Shown here piece by piece: positions 51,068-59,126 of a DNA stretch of 64,000 bases. Made by a program: the position numbers and the translations under genes. Under the pieces are notes generated by a model, which worked only from the letters and a program-made list of their open reading frames with translations, did no database searches and was not told the DNA's origin. Location: NCBI RefSeq assembly GCF_024979255.1, contig NZ_JANLCN010000006.1, forward strand, positions 124,001-188,000, given 5' to 3'. The DNA comes from Herbiconiux moechotypicola. Its GTDB lineage: Bacteria; Actinomycetota; Actinomycetes; Actinomycetales; Microbacteriaceae. The number at the start of each line of letters is the position of its first letter. Within the stretch, counting starts at the first letter, position 1.

Positions 51068-51699
51068 GCCGCGGGTTACCCGCCGAGGCGCCGAGCGAGT
51101 TCGGCGAGCTGCGCTTCGCCACCGACGTGGAGATCGTACGGCTCGTGGTCTCGTCGATCCATCGCTACGAGGGCCGGCCTGCCGACGGTCCGCTGCCCCG
51201 CCCGCTCGACGCCGAGGGCGTCGCCGAGGCCGAAGCGCGCGACAGCGTCGAGATCCGCGCTCGCCTCGGCATCGTGGGCGACCGCTACTTCGGGCACGGC
51301 GCCCACCGCTCGGCCGCCGTCACGCTCCTCGCCGCCGAGTCGCTCGACGAGGTGGAGTTCGCGCTCGGCCTCGCGCATCCGCTCGACCCGGTCGCGGCCC
51401 GGCGCAACGTCGTGCTGCGGGGCGCCGACGTCGACGCCCTCGTGGGCCAGCCCTTCAGCCTCGACAGCGGCGAAGGGCCGGTGCCGTTCCAAGGGCACCG
51501 CGCCGCGAACCCGTGCGGCTGGATGAACGTGGTGCTCGCCGACGGGGCCCACCGTGCGCTGAGGGGCCGCGGCGGCGTGCGCTGCGAGCCCCTCGGCGAC
51601 GGCCGGCTCTCCCTCGGCCGGGCGGTGCTGAGGACGGCCGTCCCCGTCACGCGCCCCGACTCCGGTCAGCTCTCGTTCGAGGCCAGCGTGCGGAAGTAG
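51064..51699 (+). CDS. MOSC domain-like protein
   Basis: 211 residues. The MOSC-type pattern is visible as GIVGDRYFGHGAHRSAAVTLLAAESLDEV, RRNVVLRGADVDALVGQPFSL and a late Cys in NPCGWMNVVL. MOSC proteins bind sulfur or molybdenum cofactor-related ligands through a conserved Cys. The assignment is by pattern and is moderately firm. ATG 51064 overlaps the budA stop (ATGA). The 3' end overlaps the convergent oxidoreductase gene by 34 bases. Confidence 0.7.
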   Translation: MSRGLPAEAPSEFGELRFATDVEIVRLVVSSIHRYEGRPADGPLPRPLDAEGVAEAEARDSVEIRARLGIVGDRYFGHGAHRSAAVTLLAAESLDEVEFALGLAHPLDPVAARRNVVLRGADVDALVGQPFSLDSGEGPVPFQGHRAANPCGWMNVVLADGAHRALRGRGGVRCEPLGDGRLSLGRAVLRTAVPVTRPDSGQLSFEASVRK

Positions 51700-52535
51700 T
51701 CGACCAGCGGCTGGGTGGGGTGCCCGATGAGCTTCGACAGGGTGCCCGGGGTGTGGCCGAGCAGCCCGTCGCGGATGTTGCCGTCGAGCGCCACCACGAA
51801 GCCCGCGGTGCCCTCGTCGAGACCGGCGGCCGTGAGCAGGGCGAGGTGCTCCTCGGGCGTCACGCTCGAGAACACGATCTCGCGGCCGAGGGCCTCGCTC
51901 GCGGCGGCGGCGAAGCCCGCACCGTCCCAGGCGGTGTCGCCGGAGAGCTCGTACACGGCACCCTCGTGACCCTCGCTCGTGAGCACGGCGGCGATCGCCT
52001 CGGCGTAGTCGCTGCGCGCCGCGCTCGAGACCCGGCCCTCACCGGTGGAGGCGGTGTACACGCCCGAGGCGGAGGCTTGGGCGAACGAGCCGGCGTAGTT
52101 CTCGTGGTACCAGCCGTTGCGCAGCACGATGGCGGGCACGCCGCTCTCGGCCAGGGCGCGCTCGGTGAAGGCGTGGTCGGGGGCGAGGATGAGGGCGGTG
52201 TCGGTGGCGCTCGGTGCGCTGGTGTAGACCACGCGGGCCGCGCCGGAACGCTGCACGGCGGCGATCACGTTCGCGTGCTGCGCCTCGCGGCGGCCCACCT
52301 CGCTGCCCGACACGAACACGACCGAGTCGGCGCCCGCGAACGCCGCGTCGAGCGACGAGGGGTCGCCGAAGTCGGCGACCGCGGTGCGCACCCCGGTCTG
52401 CTCGGCGACGACGGCGAGCTTCTCGGCCGAGCGGCCGACCGCCACGATCCCGTCGGCGGGCACGCCGCGGGCGAGCAGGTGGTCGATGGCGAGGCGCCCG
52501 AGGTGGCCGGTGGCTCCGGTGACGGCGATGGTCAT
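51666..52535 (-). CDS. NmrA-like NAD(P)H-binding oxidoreductase (Qor2 type)
   Basis: 289 residues, atypical SDR. NADP motif MTIAVTGATGHLGRLAIDHLL, then VAVGRSAEKL, SVVFVSGSEVGRR and VLRNGWYHENYAGS, typical of quinone oxidoreductase 2 (YtfG/QorB). ATG 52535 has an AAAGGA site. It is divergent from an HxlR-type regulator, the same layout as Corynebacterium qor2-qorR, where the regulator represses both genes and responds to thiol oxidants. Confidence 0.9.
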   Translation of the reverse strand: MTIAVTGATGHLGRLAIDHLLARGVPADGIVAVGRSAEKLAVVAEQTGVRTAVADFGDPSSLDAAFAGADSVVFVSGSEVGRREAQHANVIAAVQRSGAARVVYTSAPSATDTALILAPDHAFTERALAESGVPAIVLRNGWYHENYAGSFAQASASGVYTASTGEGRVSSAARSDYAEAIAAVLTSEGHEGAVYELSGDTAWDGAGFAAAASEALGREIVFSSVTPEEHLALLTAAGLDEGTAGFVVALDGNIRDGLLGHTPGTLSKLIGHPTQPLVDYFRTLASNES

Positions 52536-52615
52536 GATGCAGTCCTTTCGTGCCCGCCGGTGCGAGCTCTGTGAGGGGCAACCGGGGTCTCGCGGCTTTA
52601 CTTCCCTGTCGAAGG

Positions 52616-52631
52616 TACCCACTTTTTGGTA
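52616..52631. promoter_or_regulatory. Candidate HxlR operator TACC-N8-GGTA
   Basis: TACC (52616-52619) and GGTA (52628-52631) flank CACTTTTT in the divergent gap. The right arm overlaps TAAGTT (52630-52635), the -10 hexamer 6 bases before the regulator start, so bound protein would block its own promoter. Confidence 0.45.
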
Positions 52632-52641
52632 AGTTAGGGGC

Positions 52642-53040
52642 ATGAGCGACGACACGCCGGGGAATGACATCTGGACGAGCATCCGGAGCGACCGCCCCGC
52701 GACGCCCTTCGCCTCGGGGTGCGCGAGCCGCGTCGTGCTCGACCACGTCACGAGCAAGTGGGGCGTGCTCGTGCTGGCCTCGCTCGCCGAGCGCCCGCGG
52801 CGCTGGGGCGAGCTGCACCGGCACGTCGAGGGCATCAGCGAGAAGATGCTCGCGCAGACGCTGCGCGCCCTCGAGTCCGACGGCTTCGTGCTGCGCGACT
52901 CGCATGGCACCGTGCCCCCGCGCGTCGACTACAGCCTCACGGCCCTGGGCGAAGAGCTCGCCGAGCTGCTCATCCCGCTGGTGCGCTGGGTGGGCGAGAA
53001 CGTCGGCCGCACCGGGGTCGTGCTGGGGGCCGCGAGCTGA
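52642..53040 (+). CDS. HxlR family regulator (QorR-like)
   Basis: 132 residues. The single winged helix shows the HxlR pattern: GCASRVVLDHVTSKWGVLVLASL, RRWGELHRHVEGISEKMLAQTLRALESDGFV and DYSLTALGEEL. Cys27 lies in the N-terminal arm where QorR/YodB/HypR regulators carry their thiol sensor. The ATG follows a leaderless-type -10 (TAAGTT). It is expected to repress itself and the divergent quinone oxidoreductase under reducing conditions. Confidence 0.92.
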   Translation: MSDDTPGNDIWTSIRSDRPATPFASGCASRVVLDHVTSKWGVLVLASLAERPRRWGELHRHVEGISEKMLAQTLRALESDGFVLRDSHGTVPPRVDYSLTALGEELAELLIPLVRWVGENVGRTGVVLGAAS

Positions 53041-53055
53041 CGGTGCCGGGGCCCG

Positions 53056-53091
53056 GCGCTCAGCGGCCGGGTAGCTCAGCGCTCAGCGGCC
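53056..53091. repeat. 13-bp direct repeat between convergent genes
   Basis: GCGCTCAGCGGCC occurs at 53056-53068 and 53079-53091 (period 23). The second copy includes the last codons and stop of the class IV aminotransferase, so the spacer looks like a small duplication. Confidence 0.6.
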
Positions 53092-53994
53092 CAGCTCGTC
53101 GTTGAGTTTCGCCGTGAGGTCGTGGTCGACCTCTCGTTCGGCCCTGTCGAGGCGCGTCACCGGGACGGCCCTCCGGATGCTCGAGAGCAGCCAGATGCCG
53201 TCGGCCTCGGTGAGTGCTGCGACGGGCAGCGCCTCGGATGCGGTGGTGTGTCCCAGCCGCTCGAGCACCTCGAACGCCCGGCGCACCGTGGTGCCCGCCA
53301 CGATGCCCTGTGATGAGCCGCCGCCCTGGCCCGCATCCGGGGTCGTGAAGCGGTCGCCGTGACGCAGCAGCACGCTCGACGTGGTGGCCTCGAGCACGTA
53401 ACCGTCGCTGCTCACGAAGACGGCGTCGTCGGCGCCCCGGCGGGCGGCTTCGCGAAGGGCGGCCGAGTTGACCTCGTAGGACAGCGTCTTCGCGGCCGCG
53501 GGGAGCCAGGGCGAGCGGCTCCCGAGGTCGTGCGGAACCCCACGGTCGAGCGTGATGACCCGCAGGCCGCGGCGGCGCAGCTCGGTGAAGTCGGGCGCCT
53601 CGCGTGCCGTCACCCACGCCGTCGGCCGCTCGGTGCCCTCGACGCCCCGGGTGAGTACGAGCTTCACGGCGAGCAGGCCGACCCGCGGATGCGCGGCGAC
53701 GGCGGCGGCCACGGCGTCGCGCCACACCCCGAGATCGAGCGGGGGGAAGTCGAGCGCCGCCGCGGAGCGACTCAGGCGGGCCAGATGCGCCTCCAGGGCG
53801 GGCGCGTTTCTGTCGCTCACCATCACGGTCTCGAACACGCCGTCGGCGCGGGTGACCCCGAGGTCGAACACGCTGAGCTGAGGCGCCGAGGGATCGGCTG
53901 CGGCGAACCCCGGAGACGACCCGTCACCGTTCCGACGCCCGCCCGACATGCCGAGCAGCGGGCGGTCGACCAGAATGAGTACGGGAGCGGCCAC
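53083..53994 (-). CDS. Class IV aminotransferase (aminodeoxychorismate lyase-like)
   Basis: 303 residues. Fold-type IV: opening FDLGVTRADGVFETVMV, the PLP lysine in AAAKTLSYEVNSAAL, the Glu-containing DGYVLEATTSSVLL and the phosphate loop GIVAGTTVRRAF. It is of the PabC/branched-chain aminotransferase type. An actinobacterial PabC role in folate synthesis is likely but not certain. GTG 53994 follows TACACT at 5 bases, suggesting a leaderless message. Confidence 0.85.
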   Translation of the reverse strand: MAAPVLILVDRPLLGMSGGRRNGDGSSPGFAAADPSAPQLSVFDLGVTRADGVFETVMVSDRNAPALEAHLARLSRSAAALDFPPLDLGVWRDAVAAAVAAHPRVGLLAVKLVLTRGVEGTERPTAWVTAREAPDFTELRRRGLRVITLDRGVPHDLGSRSPWLPAAAKTLSYEVNSAALREAARRGADDAVFVSSDGYVLEATTSSVLLRHGDRFTTPDAGQGGGSSQGIVAGTTVRRAFEVLERLGHTTASEALPVAALTEADGIWLLSSIRRAVPVTRLDRAEREVDHDLTAKLNDELGR

Positions 53995-54045
53995 GCCTCA
54001 GTGTAGGCACCGCCCCGCAGCGGCAGGGAACAGCAGGGAGCATGC

Positions 54046-55881
54046 ATGGCGCAGAAATCCGACGGCAGTGCCGACACCAGCACGAACGAGTCCGGCACTG
54101 ACCGCGCCAGCACGACCCGCGCCAGCGCACCCCACACCAGCACACCCCGCACCCGCACACCCCACACCAGCACCGTGGAGATCGAGCGCAAGTACGAGGT
54201 GGAGGCCGGAACCCCGCTGCCGACCCTCGACCTGAGCGCCCTTCCCGGACTCGCCTCCGCCGGCACCGGCGCGATCGCCGCGGGCGCGCCCACGCTCGAG
54301 CAGCTCGAGGCCGTGCAGCTCGAGGCCGTCTACTTCGACACGCCCGATGCGGCCCTCGCCCGCGCCCGCGTCGCGCTGCGACGGCGGGTGGGCGGCCACG
54401 ACGAGGGCTGGCACCTCAAGCTGCCGGCCGTCGAGGGCCGCCGTGAGCTGCAGTGGCCGCTCGGCGACGGCGCACCCGGACTGGTCCCCGACGAGGTGCT
54501 CGACCAGGTGCGGGTGCACGTGCGCGACCGCCCCGTCACCCCGCTGGCGCGCATCTCGACCTCGCGCCGCGTGACCCTCGTCCGAGACGCCGACGGAGGC
54601 CTCGTGCTCGAGGTCGCCGACGACGCGGTGTCGACCGCCGACCTCCGGGGCGGCACGGAGCGCTCCTGGCGCGAGTGGGAGGCCGAGCTCGGTGCCGCGG
54701 CACCCGGAACCCGCGACCAGCGCGCGGAGCTTCTCGACGCCGTGGAGCGGCAGCTGCTCGCGGCAGGAGCTCGAGTGTCGCCGAGCGTGTCGAAGCTCGC
54801 CCAGGCCCTCGGCCGCACCGGACTCGGGCGCACCGAACCGGGCACCACCGCGCCCGGTCGCCCGGAGTCCTCGCCGGATGCCGTCACCCCGGCGGAGGCC
54901 GCACCCGCACCCCACACCTCCGATCCCGCCGCCGACATCGCCGCCCGCGCCGCCGATCCCGCCGCCGTACGGGTGCGCGCCGGGATCGCGGCGCTGGTGG
55001 CCCGCATGATCGAGCTCGATCCCGAGGCCCGTGCCGACCGGCCCGACGCGGTGCACGAGTACCGCGGCACCGTGCGGCGGTTGCGCACCGCTCTCGCCGT
55101 GCACCGGGGGCTCTTCGACGCCGACGAGGTGGACACCCAGCGCGACTCCCTCGCCCGGCTCGGGGCAGCGCTCGGCGAGGTGCGCGACCTCGAGGTGCGT
55201 GCGGCGTGGGCCGCGCACGCCCTCGACCAGCTCGAAAGCGATCGCGGCGTCGACGATCCGGATGCGCGACGCCGCCTGGTCGACCAGACCCGCGCCGAGC
55301 ACGACGAGGCGCACCGCCGGCTCGTCGCCACACTCGGCCGGGTGCCCTACTTCCGCCTCCTCGACGGACTGGAGCGCTTCGTCGCGGACGCGGTGCCCGG
55401 AGAACCGCCGGTGAAGGGCGGGAAAGCGACTCGCCGCGCCGCCAAGAGAGAGGCCAGGCGCACCCTGGCGCGCGAGGGCCGCCGCGCACTCCGGCGGGCC
55501 GCGGCGGGTGCGCACGCCCGCAAACACCTCGACGGCGATGCCTCCGAGTCGGCGGTCGCCCTCGCCACGCTGCACGCCTCGCGCACCGGCGCCCGGCGAC
55601 TGCGGCAGGCGGCCGAGTTCGACACCGAGGGCCCCGCGGCCGTTCTCGGCGGGTCGGCCGAGCGCACCGCCGCCGCGGCAGAGGCCTTGCAGGATGCGCT
55701 CGGCGAGCATCGCGACGCCGCGCTCTTCGCCGAGTTCGTGCTGCTCACCTCGCGCCGGGCCGACGCGGAGGGGGAGTCGAGCTTCACCTACGGCGTGCTC
55801 TACCAGCGGGCGATCGATCAGGCCGAACGAGCCCTCGACGTGGCCGACGAGGCTCGGGAGGCGCTGGCCCGCGCAGTCTGA
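54046..55881 (+). CDS. CYTH-CHAD domain protein
   Basis: 611 residues. A low-complexity Thr/Pro/His lead of about 45 residues is followed by a CYTH domain (VEIERKYEV ExExK motif, later WHLKLP and SRRVTLVRD). After an Ala/Pro linker comes the helical, His- and Arg-rich CHAD domain (DAVHEYRGTVRRLRTALAVHRGLF, KHLDGDASESAVALATLHASRTGARRLRQAAEF). CYTH binds triphosphates and CHAD binds polyphosphate. GGGAG precedes the ATG. The protein is cytoplasmic and linked to polyphosphate metabolism. Confidence 0.92.
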   Translation: MAQKSDGSADTSTNESGTDRASTTRASAPHTSTPRTRTPHTSTVEIERKYEVEAGTPLPTLDLSALPGLASAGTGAIAAGAPTLEQLEAVQLEAVYFDTPDAALARARVALRRRVGGHDEGWHLKLPAVEGRRELQWPLGDGAPGLVPDEVLDQVRVHVRDRPVTPLARISTSRRVTLVRDADGGLVLEVADDAVSTADLRGGTERSWREWEAELGAAAPGTRDQRAELLDAVERQLLAAGARVSPSVSKLAQALGRTGLGRTEPGTTAPGRPESSPDAVTPAEAAPAPHTSDPAADIAARAADPAAVRVRAGIAALVARMIELDPEARADRPDAVHEYRGTVRRLRTALAVHRGLFDADEVDTQRDSLARLGAALGEVRDLEVRAAWAAHALDQLESDRGVDDPDARRRLVDQTRAEHDEAHRRLVATLGRVPYFRLLDGLERFVADAVPGEPPVKGGKATRRAAKREARRTLAREGRRALRRAAAGAHARKHLDGDASESAVALATLHASRTGARRLRQAAEFDTEGPAAVLGGSAERTAAAAEALQDALGEHRDAALFAEFVLLTSRRADAEGESSFTYGVLYQRAIDQAERALDVADEAREALARAV

Positions 55882-55973
55882 CTGCACCGGATGCGCGTCA
55901 CGCCGTCGTGCAGTTCGCGACGGCTTTCGTCGCTCCCGCGACATCTGGCGGCGCTGGGACCGGTGGGGCGGGT

Positions 55974-56005
55974 GTGAATGCCGACACTCGAGTGACGACA
56001 TTCAC
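55974..56005. promoter_or_regulatory. 32-bp nested palindrome upstream of the SipW-type operon
   Basis: GTGAATG (55974-55980), CACTCGAGTG (55985-55994) and CATTCAC (55999-56005) are arranged symmetrically around 55989.5, so 24 of 32 bases are dyad-symmetric. The centre is 72 bases before the ATG of the first exported protein. An outer GAATGCCG/CGGCATTC pair extends to 56016. It looks like a regulator site or an mRNA hairpin. Confidence 0.6.
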
Positions 56006-56061
56006 TCACGGCATTCCGCCGCACAGCAGCGCCGAGCAGATCGTGCGCGAAAGGATCACGC

Positions 56062-56649
56062 ATGAACAAGCTCGCCAAGGGCGCCATCGCCGGCGCCGCC
56101 GGCCTCGTCCTCCTCCTCGGCGGCGCAGGTACCTTCGCCTACTGGAACTCGACCGCCGACATCGCCGGTGGCACCATCACCGCGGGCAACCTCCTGGTGG
56201 AGAACACCGGTGGCGCAGGAGTCTGGACCGACCAGAACGGCACCACCATCAACATCGCCACCTACCGCATCGTGCCGGGCGACACCCTCACCTACACCGA
56301 CACCCTCACCGTCACCGCGGTCGGCAACAACCTGGTGGCCGAGCTCGCGCTGGGCCCCGAGTCGATCGCACCGGCCGACGGTGGTGTGCCGGCCGACGTC
56401 GCCCTGGCGGGCTTCCTCGAAGACGGCGCGGTGCTGACCGCGACCGGAACGGGCATCTCGGGCGCGAGCCCGACCTACACCGTCACCGCCGGAACGGCCG
56501 GTGTGAGCTCGGTGGTCACGGTGGCCGTGACCCTCGCGTTCCCCAACGCCAACACCGCCGGTGCCGAGAACACCGCCAAGCTCGGAGCGGTCGACCTCAG
56601 CGACATGACGCTGACGCTCACGCAGACCGCGCCCGCCGTCACTCCGTGA
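56062..56649 (+). CDS. Alternate-type (SipW) signal peptide protein, TasA-like
   Basis: 195 residues. The N-terminus is MNKLAKGAIAGAAGLVLLLGGAGTFAYWNSTADI, with the TFAYWN motif of SipW-dependent signal peptides found on TasA, camelysin and alternate-signal actinobacterial proteins. The mature part is an all-beta Thr/Val/Gly-rich domain (GTITAGNLLVEN, VPGDTLTYTDTLTV) without Cys. It is likely a secreted fibre or surface subunit. AAAGGA precedes the ATG. First gene of a five-gene operon that ends with the signal peptidase. Confidence 0.9.
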   Translation: MNKLAKGAIAGAAGLVLLLGGAGTFAYWNSTADIAGGTITAGNLLVENTGGAGVWTDQNGTTINIATYRIVPGDTLTYTDTLTVTAVGNNLVAELALGPESIAPADGGVPADVALAGFLEDGAVLTATGTGISGASPTYTVTAGTAGVSSVVTVAVTLAFPNANTAGAENTAKLGAVDLSDMTLTLTQTAPAVTP

Positions 56650-56666
56650 CCCCCGGGAGGGGCCGC

Positions 56667-57257
56667 GTGACGGGCACTGCGGGGCGACACGCTCCCACGC
56701 GCCGGCACGCGGCCCCATCCCGCGCGCTCCGCCGCCTCGGGCTCGCCCTCGCCGCTGCCTCGGGCGCGGTGGTGCTCGCGGTCGTCGCGTCGGGCGGCAC
56801 CTACGCGCTGCTCAACTCCAGCGCGACGGTGCCGGGTGCGGTCGTGCGGTCCGGCACGGCCACGCTCGCGGTCACGACGGCCCTGAGCCTGCCCACCACG
56901 GTGCTCTACCCGGGCATCTCCATCTCAGGATCGGCGATCGTGCAGAACACGGGGAACGTGCCGCTGTCACTTCGGATCGCCGGCCTCAGCCGCACGAGCT
57001 CCGCCACCGACTTCGCCTCGTCGCTCACCGTCGGGGTCTCCACGGTCGCCACCTCCGCATCCTGCCCCGCCGTCTCGACCGCGTGGACGGGCACCTTCGC
57101 CTCGGCCACCCCGACCGACCTCTCCGTCCGCCTCGCGCAGAACGGCTCCGTGCGCGTCTGCGTGAGCGTGAGCCTGCCGGTCGGTGCGCCCGCCACCGCC
57201 AACGCGAACGCGGCGACGACGTTCATCCTGAGCCTCGACGGCCGACAGGTCGCCTGA
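56667..57257 (+). CDS. Exported beta-rich protein, SipW-operon member 2
   Basis: 196 residues from GTG 56667, which has GGGAGGGG upstream; a GTG at 56646 overlapping the previous stop is an alternative. An Arg/His-rich n-region and a long hydrophobic stretch (LGLALAAASGAVVLAVVASGGTYALLNSS) give an alternate-type signal with TYALLNSS at the TFAYWNST position. The mature part resembles gene 1 in beta-strand pattern (PGISISGSAIVQNTGNVPLSLRIAGL) and has two Cys residues. A second surface subunit is likely. Confidence 0.75.
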   Translation: MTGTAGRHAPTRRHAAPSRALRRLGLALAAASGAVVLAVVASGGTYALLNSSATVPGAVVRSGTATLAVTTALSLPTTVLYPGISISGSAIVQNTGNVPLSLRIAGLSRTSSATDFASSLTVGVSTVATSASCPAVSTAWTGTFASATPTDLSVRLAQNGSVRVCVSVSLPVGAPATANANAATTFILSLDGRQVA

Positions 57258-57258
57258 C

Positions 57259-58206
57259 ATGCGGCGCACCACCCGACCCGGCCTCTGGCACACCGCCGTG
57301 AAGTGGGCCGTGCTCGCCTTCGTCGCCGTCTTCGCGATCGGGGTCTCCGGGTGGGCCGCGCACGCCTCCTGGACCGCGGCCACCGTCAGCTCGGGCACGG
57401 CGACCGCGAACGCCGCGACCGCCTCGGTGAGCGCCACCGGCACCGCCGCCCTCACGACCACCTACCAGGTGCCCGTGGTGAGCCCCGGCACCAGTGCGAC
57501 GCGCATCGCGCCGATCAGCTTCACTAACACCGGCACGGCGCCACTCACCCTCACGATGGCCATCGCCAACACGAACTCGACCCTCGCGGCCAACATCACG
57601 CTCACCCTGTGGAGCCAGGCGAGCTGCGGCACGACCATCCCGTCGAGCGGCACCGTGGCCGGCACCCTCAACGCCCCGCCGTCACTCCCCTCCGGGGCGG
57701 CGAGCGTCGCGGTGGGGGCCACGGCGACGCTCTGCGTGGCCACCACCCTCGCCACCACGACCGCGGCGTCGCAGGGGCAGACGGTGACCGCGACCCTCAC
57801 GCTGACGGGCCGGGTCGGCACCAACTGGGTCGCCACGTCCACCGCGCCGACCCTCACGCAGAGCGTCTACCGGGTGGCCGATCCCACGCCGATCACCTGT
57901 GTCGACGGAACCGGACTCAACGTCGGCACCGTCACGCTCTCCTGGCCCCAGGTCACCAATGCGAGCCAGTACCGCGTGGTGAAACCGGGCCCCCCGGTCA
58001 CGATCGTGAAGGCCGCCTTTACGCCCGCGAACCCGGCCGCCCCCTCGGTGACGGTGAACGGCACCGAGGCGGGCATCCTGAGTCTCGGCACCATCCCCGT
58101 GCTCGTGCAGTCGATCGACGCCACCTACGGCACCATGTCGGCCGGCACCCAGGTCAACCTGCGGGCGGTCGTCGTGTCGCTGCTCGGGCTGAGGTGCCCG
58201 CTGTGA
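57259..58206 (+). CDS. Exported beta-rich protein, SipW-operon member 3
   Basis: 315 residues; ATG one base after the preceding stop. The signal region WAVLAFVAVFAIGVSGWAAHASWTAATVSSGTATA again ends in an Ala-Ser-Trp-Thr-Ala motif like SipW tags. Two beta-sandwich-like parts follow: the first with SFTNTGTAPLTLTMAIANTNS, the second beginning near residue 215 (ITCVDGTGLNVGTVTLSWPQVTNASQYRVV), which looks fibronectin type III-like. A larger, possibly adhesive or tip subunit is suggested. Confidence 0.75.
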   Translation: MRRTTRPGLWHTAVKWAVLAFVAVFAIGVSGWAAHASWTAATVSSGTATANAATASVSATGTAALTTTYQVPVVSPGTSATRIAPISFTNTGTAPLTLTMAIANTNSTLAANITLTLWSQASCGTTIPSSGTVAGTLNAPPSLPSGAASVAVGATATLCVATTLATTTAASQGQTVTATLTLTGRVGTNWVATSTAPTLTQSVYRVADPTPITCVDGTGLNVGTVTLSWPQVTNASQYRVVKPGPPVTIVKAAFTPANPAAPSVTVNGTEAGILSLGTIPVLVQSIDATYGTMSAGTQVNLRAVVVSLLGLRCPL

Positions 58207-59126
58207 GGCCCTCGGCCCGGATGCGCGCGGCCGGGATGCGCGCGGCCGGAACGCGCGCGGCTTGGACGCACGCGGCCGGGCTGGCGGCGGGCCTCGCCGT
58301 GATGGCGGTGGTGGGTGGAGTCGCCGTCCCTGCAGCGGCATCGGCTGAGATCGTGGGCTCTGTGGGCTCTGTGGGCTCTGCGGGCACGGTGGGGTCCGTG
58401 GGGTCTGCGGGGTCAGCCGGTTCCACCGGATCCGGAGGCGTCGAAGTCAGCGCCGACGGCCACACCTTCACGACCTCGATCGACAGCCCGCTCTTCGCCG
58501 ATCTGCCGGTCGTCGTACCCGGCGACAGCGTGAGCGCCACGCTGTGGGTGCGCAACGGCGGCGTGCAGGCGGGAGCGGTGCGCTTCAGCGCGAGCGACGG
58601 ATGGTCGACGAGCGCCGCCTTCGCCGACCACCTTCTGGTGTCGGCGTCGCCGAGCGACCCGGTGGTGGCCCCCGGCGCGGAAGTGCCGCTCGGCTCCGTC
58701 GACGAGTGCGCGCTGCTGTTCGCCGGACCGGTGCTGCAGCCCGGCGAGAGCATCCCTCTCCTCGTCACGCTGGCCTTCGCGCCGACCGTCGGCGGCCGGG
58801 ACGGTGCCGGCGCGCGGGCCGGTCTCGACTTCGTCGCCGCCCTGCGCGATCCCGCCGACCCGGCCTCGCCGACCGCCGACTGCTCGGGTGGGACCGTCAT
58901 CCCGGGCATCCCCGACTCGGGCGACGGGGGCAGCGTGCCGCGCGCGGATGCGATCGCCGCCACGGGTCTGGTGCCGATCGGCGCCGCGATGCTCGGGGCG
59001 ATCGTGCTGGTGGCCGGGATCGCCCTGTTCGCCTCGGGCCGACGGCGCTCGCCGCGGGACGCGAGGGAATGGGAGCGCAGCGAGGTCGCCGAGACGGGCG
59101 GCAGTCACGACAGGGGCGCGACGTGA
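58203..59126 (+). CDS. Exported protein with IAATG-type anchor, SipW-operon member 4
   Basis: 307 residues, GTG overlapping the previous stop. The n-region is a triple MRAAG-type repeat, the signal helix ends near PAAASA. A Gly-Ser-Val repeat region of about 28 residues precedes a beta domain (GHTFTTSIDSPLFADLPVVVPGDSVSATLWVRNGG). The C-terminus has IAATG, a hydrophobic helix and SGRRRSPR, a variant of the LAxTG wall-anchor signal. It could be the base that ties the assembled structure to the wall. Confidence 0.75.
   Translation: MRPSARMRAAGMRAAGTRAAWTHAAGLAAGLAVMAVVGGVAVPAAASAEIVGSVGSVGSAGTVGSVGSAGSAGSTGSGGVEVSADGHTFTTSIDSPLFADLPVVVPGDSVSATLWVRNGGVQAGAVRFSASDGWSTSAAFADHLLVSASPSDPVVAPGAEVPLGSVDECALLFAGPVLQPGESIPLLVTLAFAPTVGGRDGAGARAGLDFVAALRDPADPASPTADCSGGTVIPGIPDSGDGGSVPRADAIAATGLVPIGAAMLGAIVLVAGIALFASGRRRSPRDAREWERSEVAETGGSHDRGAT
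58353..58430 (+). repeat. 9-bp tandem repeat encoding GSV/GSA
   Basis: About eight degenerate copies of GTGGGCTCT encode a Gly-Ser-(Val/Ala/Thr) linker just after the signal peptide of operon member 4. Confidence 0.75.

Noticed and set aside
56646-56666. GTG at 56646 as start of SipW-operon member 2
   Set aside because: It would overlap the previous stop like other genes here, but the GTG at 56667 has a strong GGGAGGGG site at the right distance; I keep the earlier one only as an alternative.
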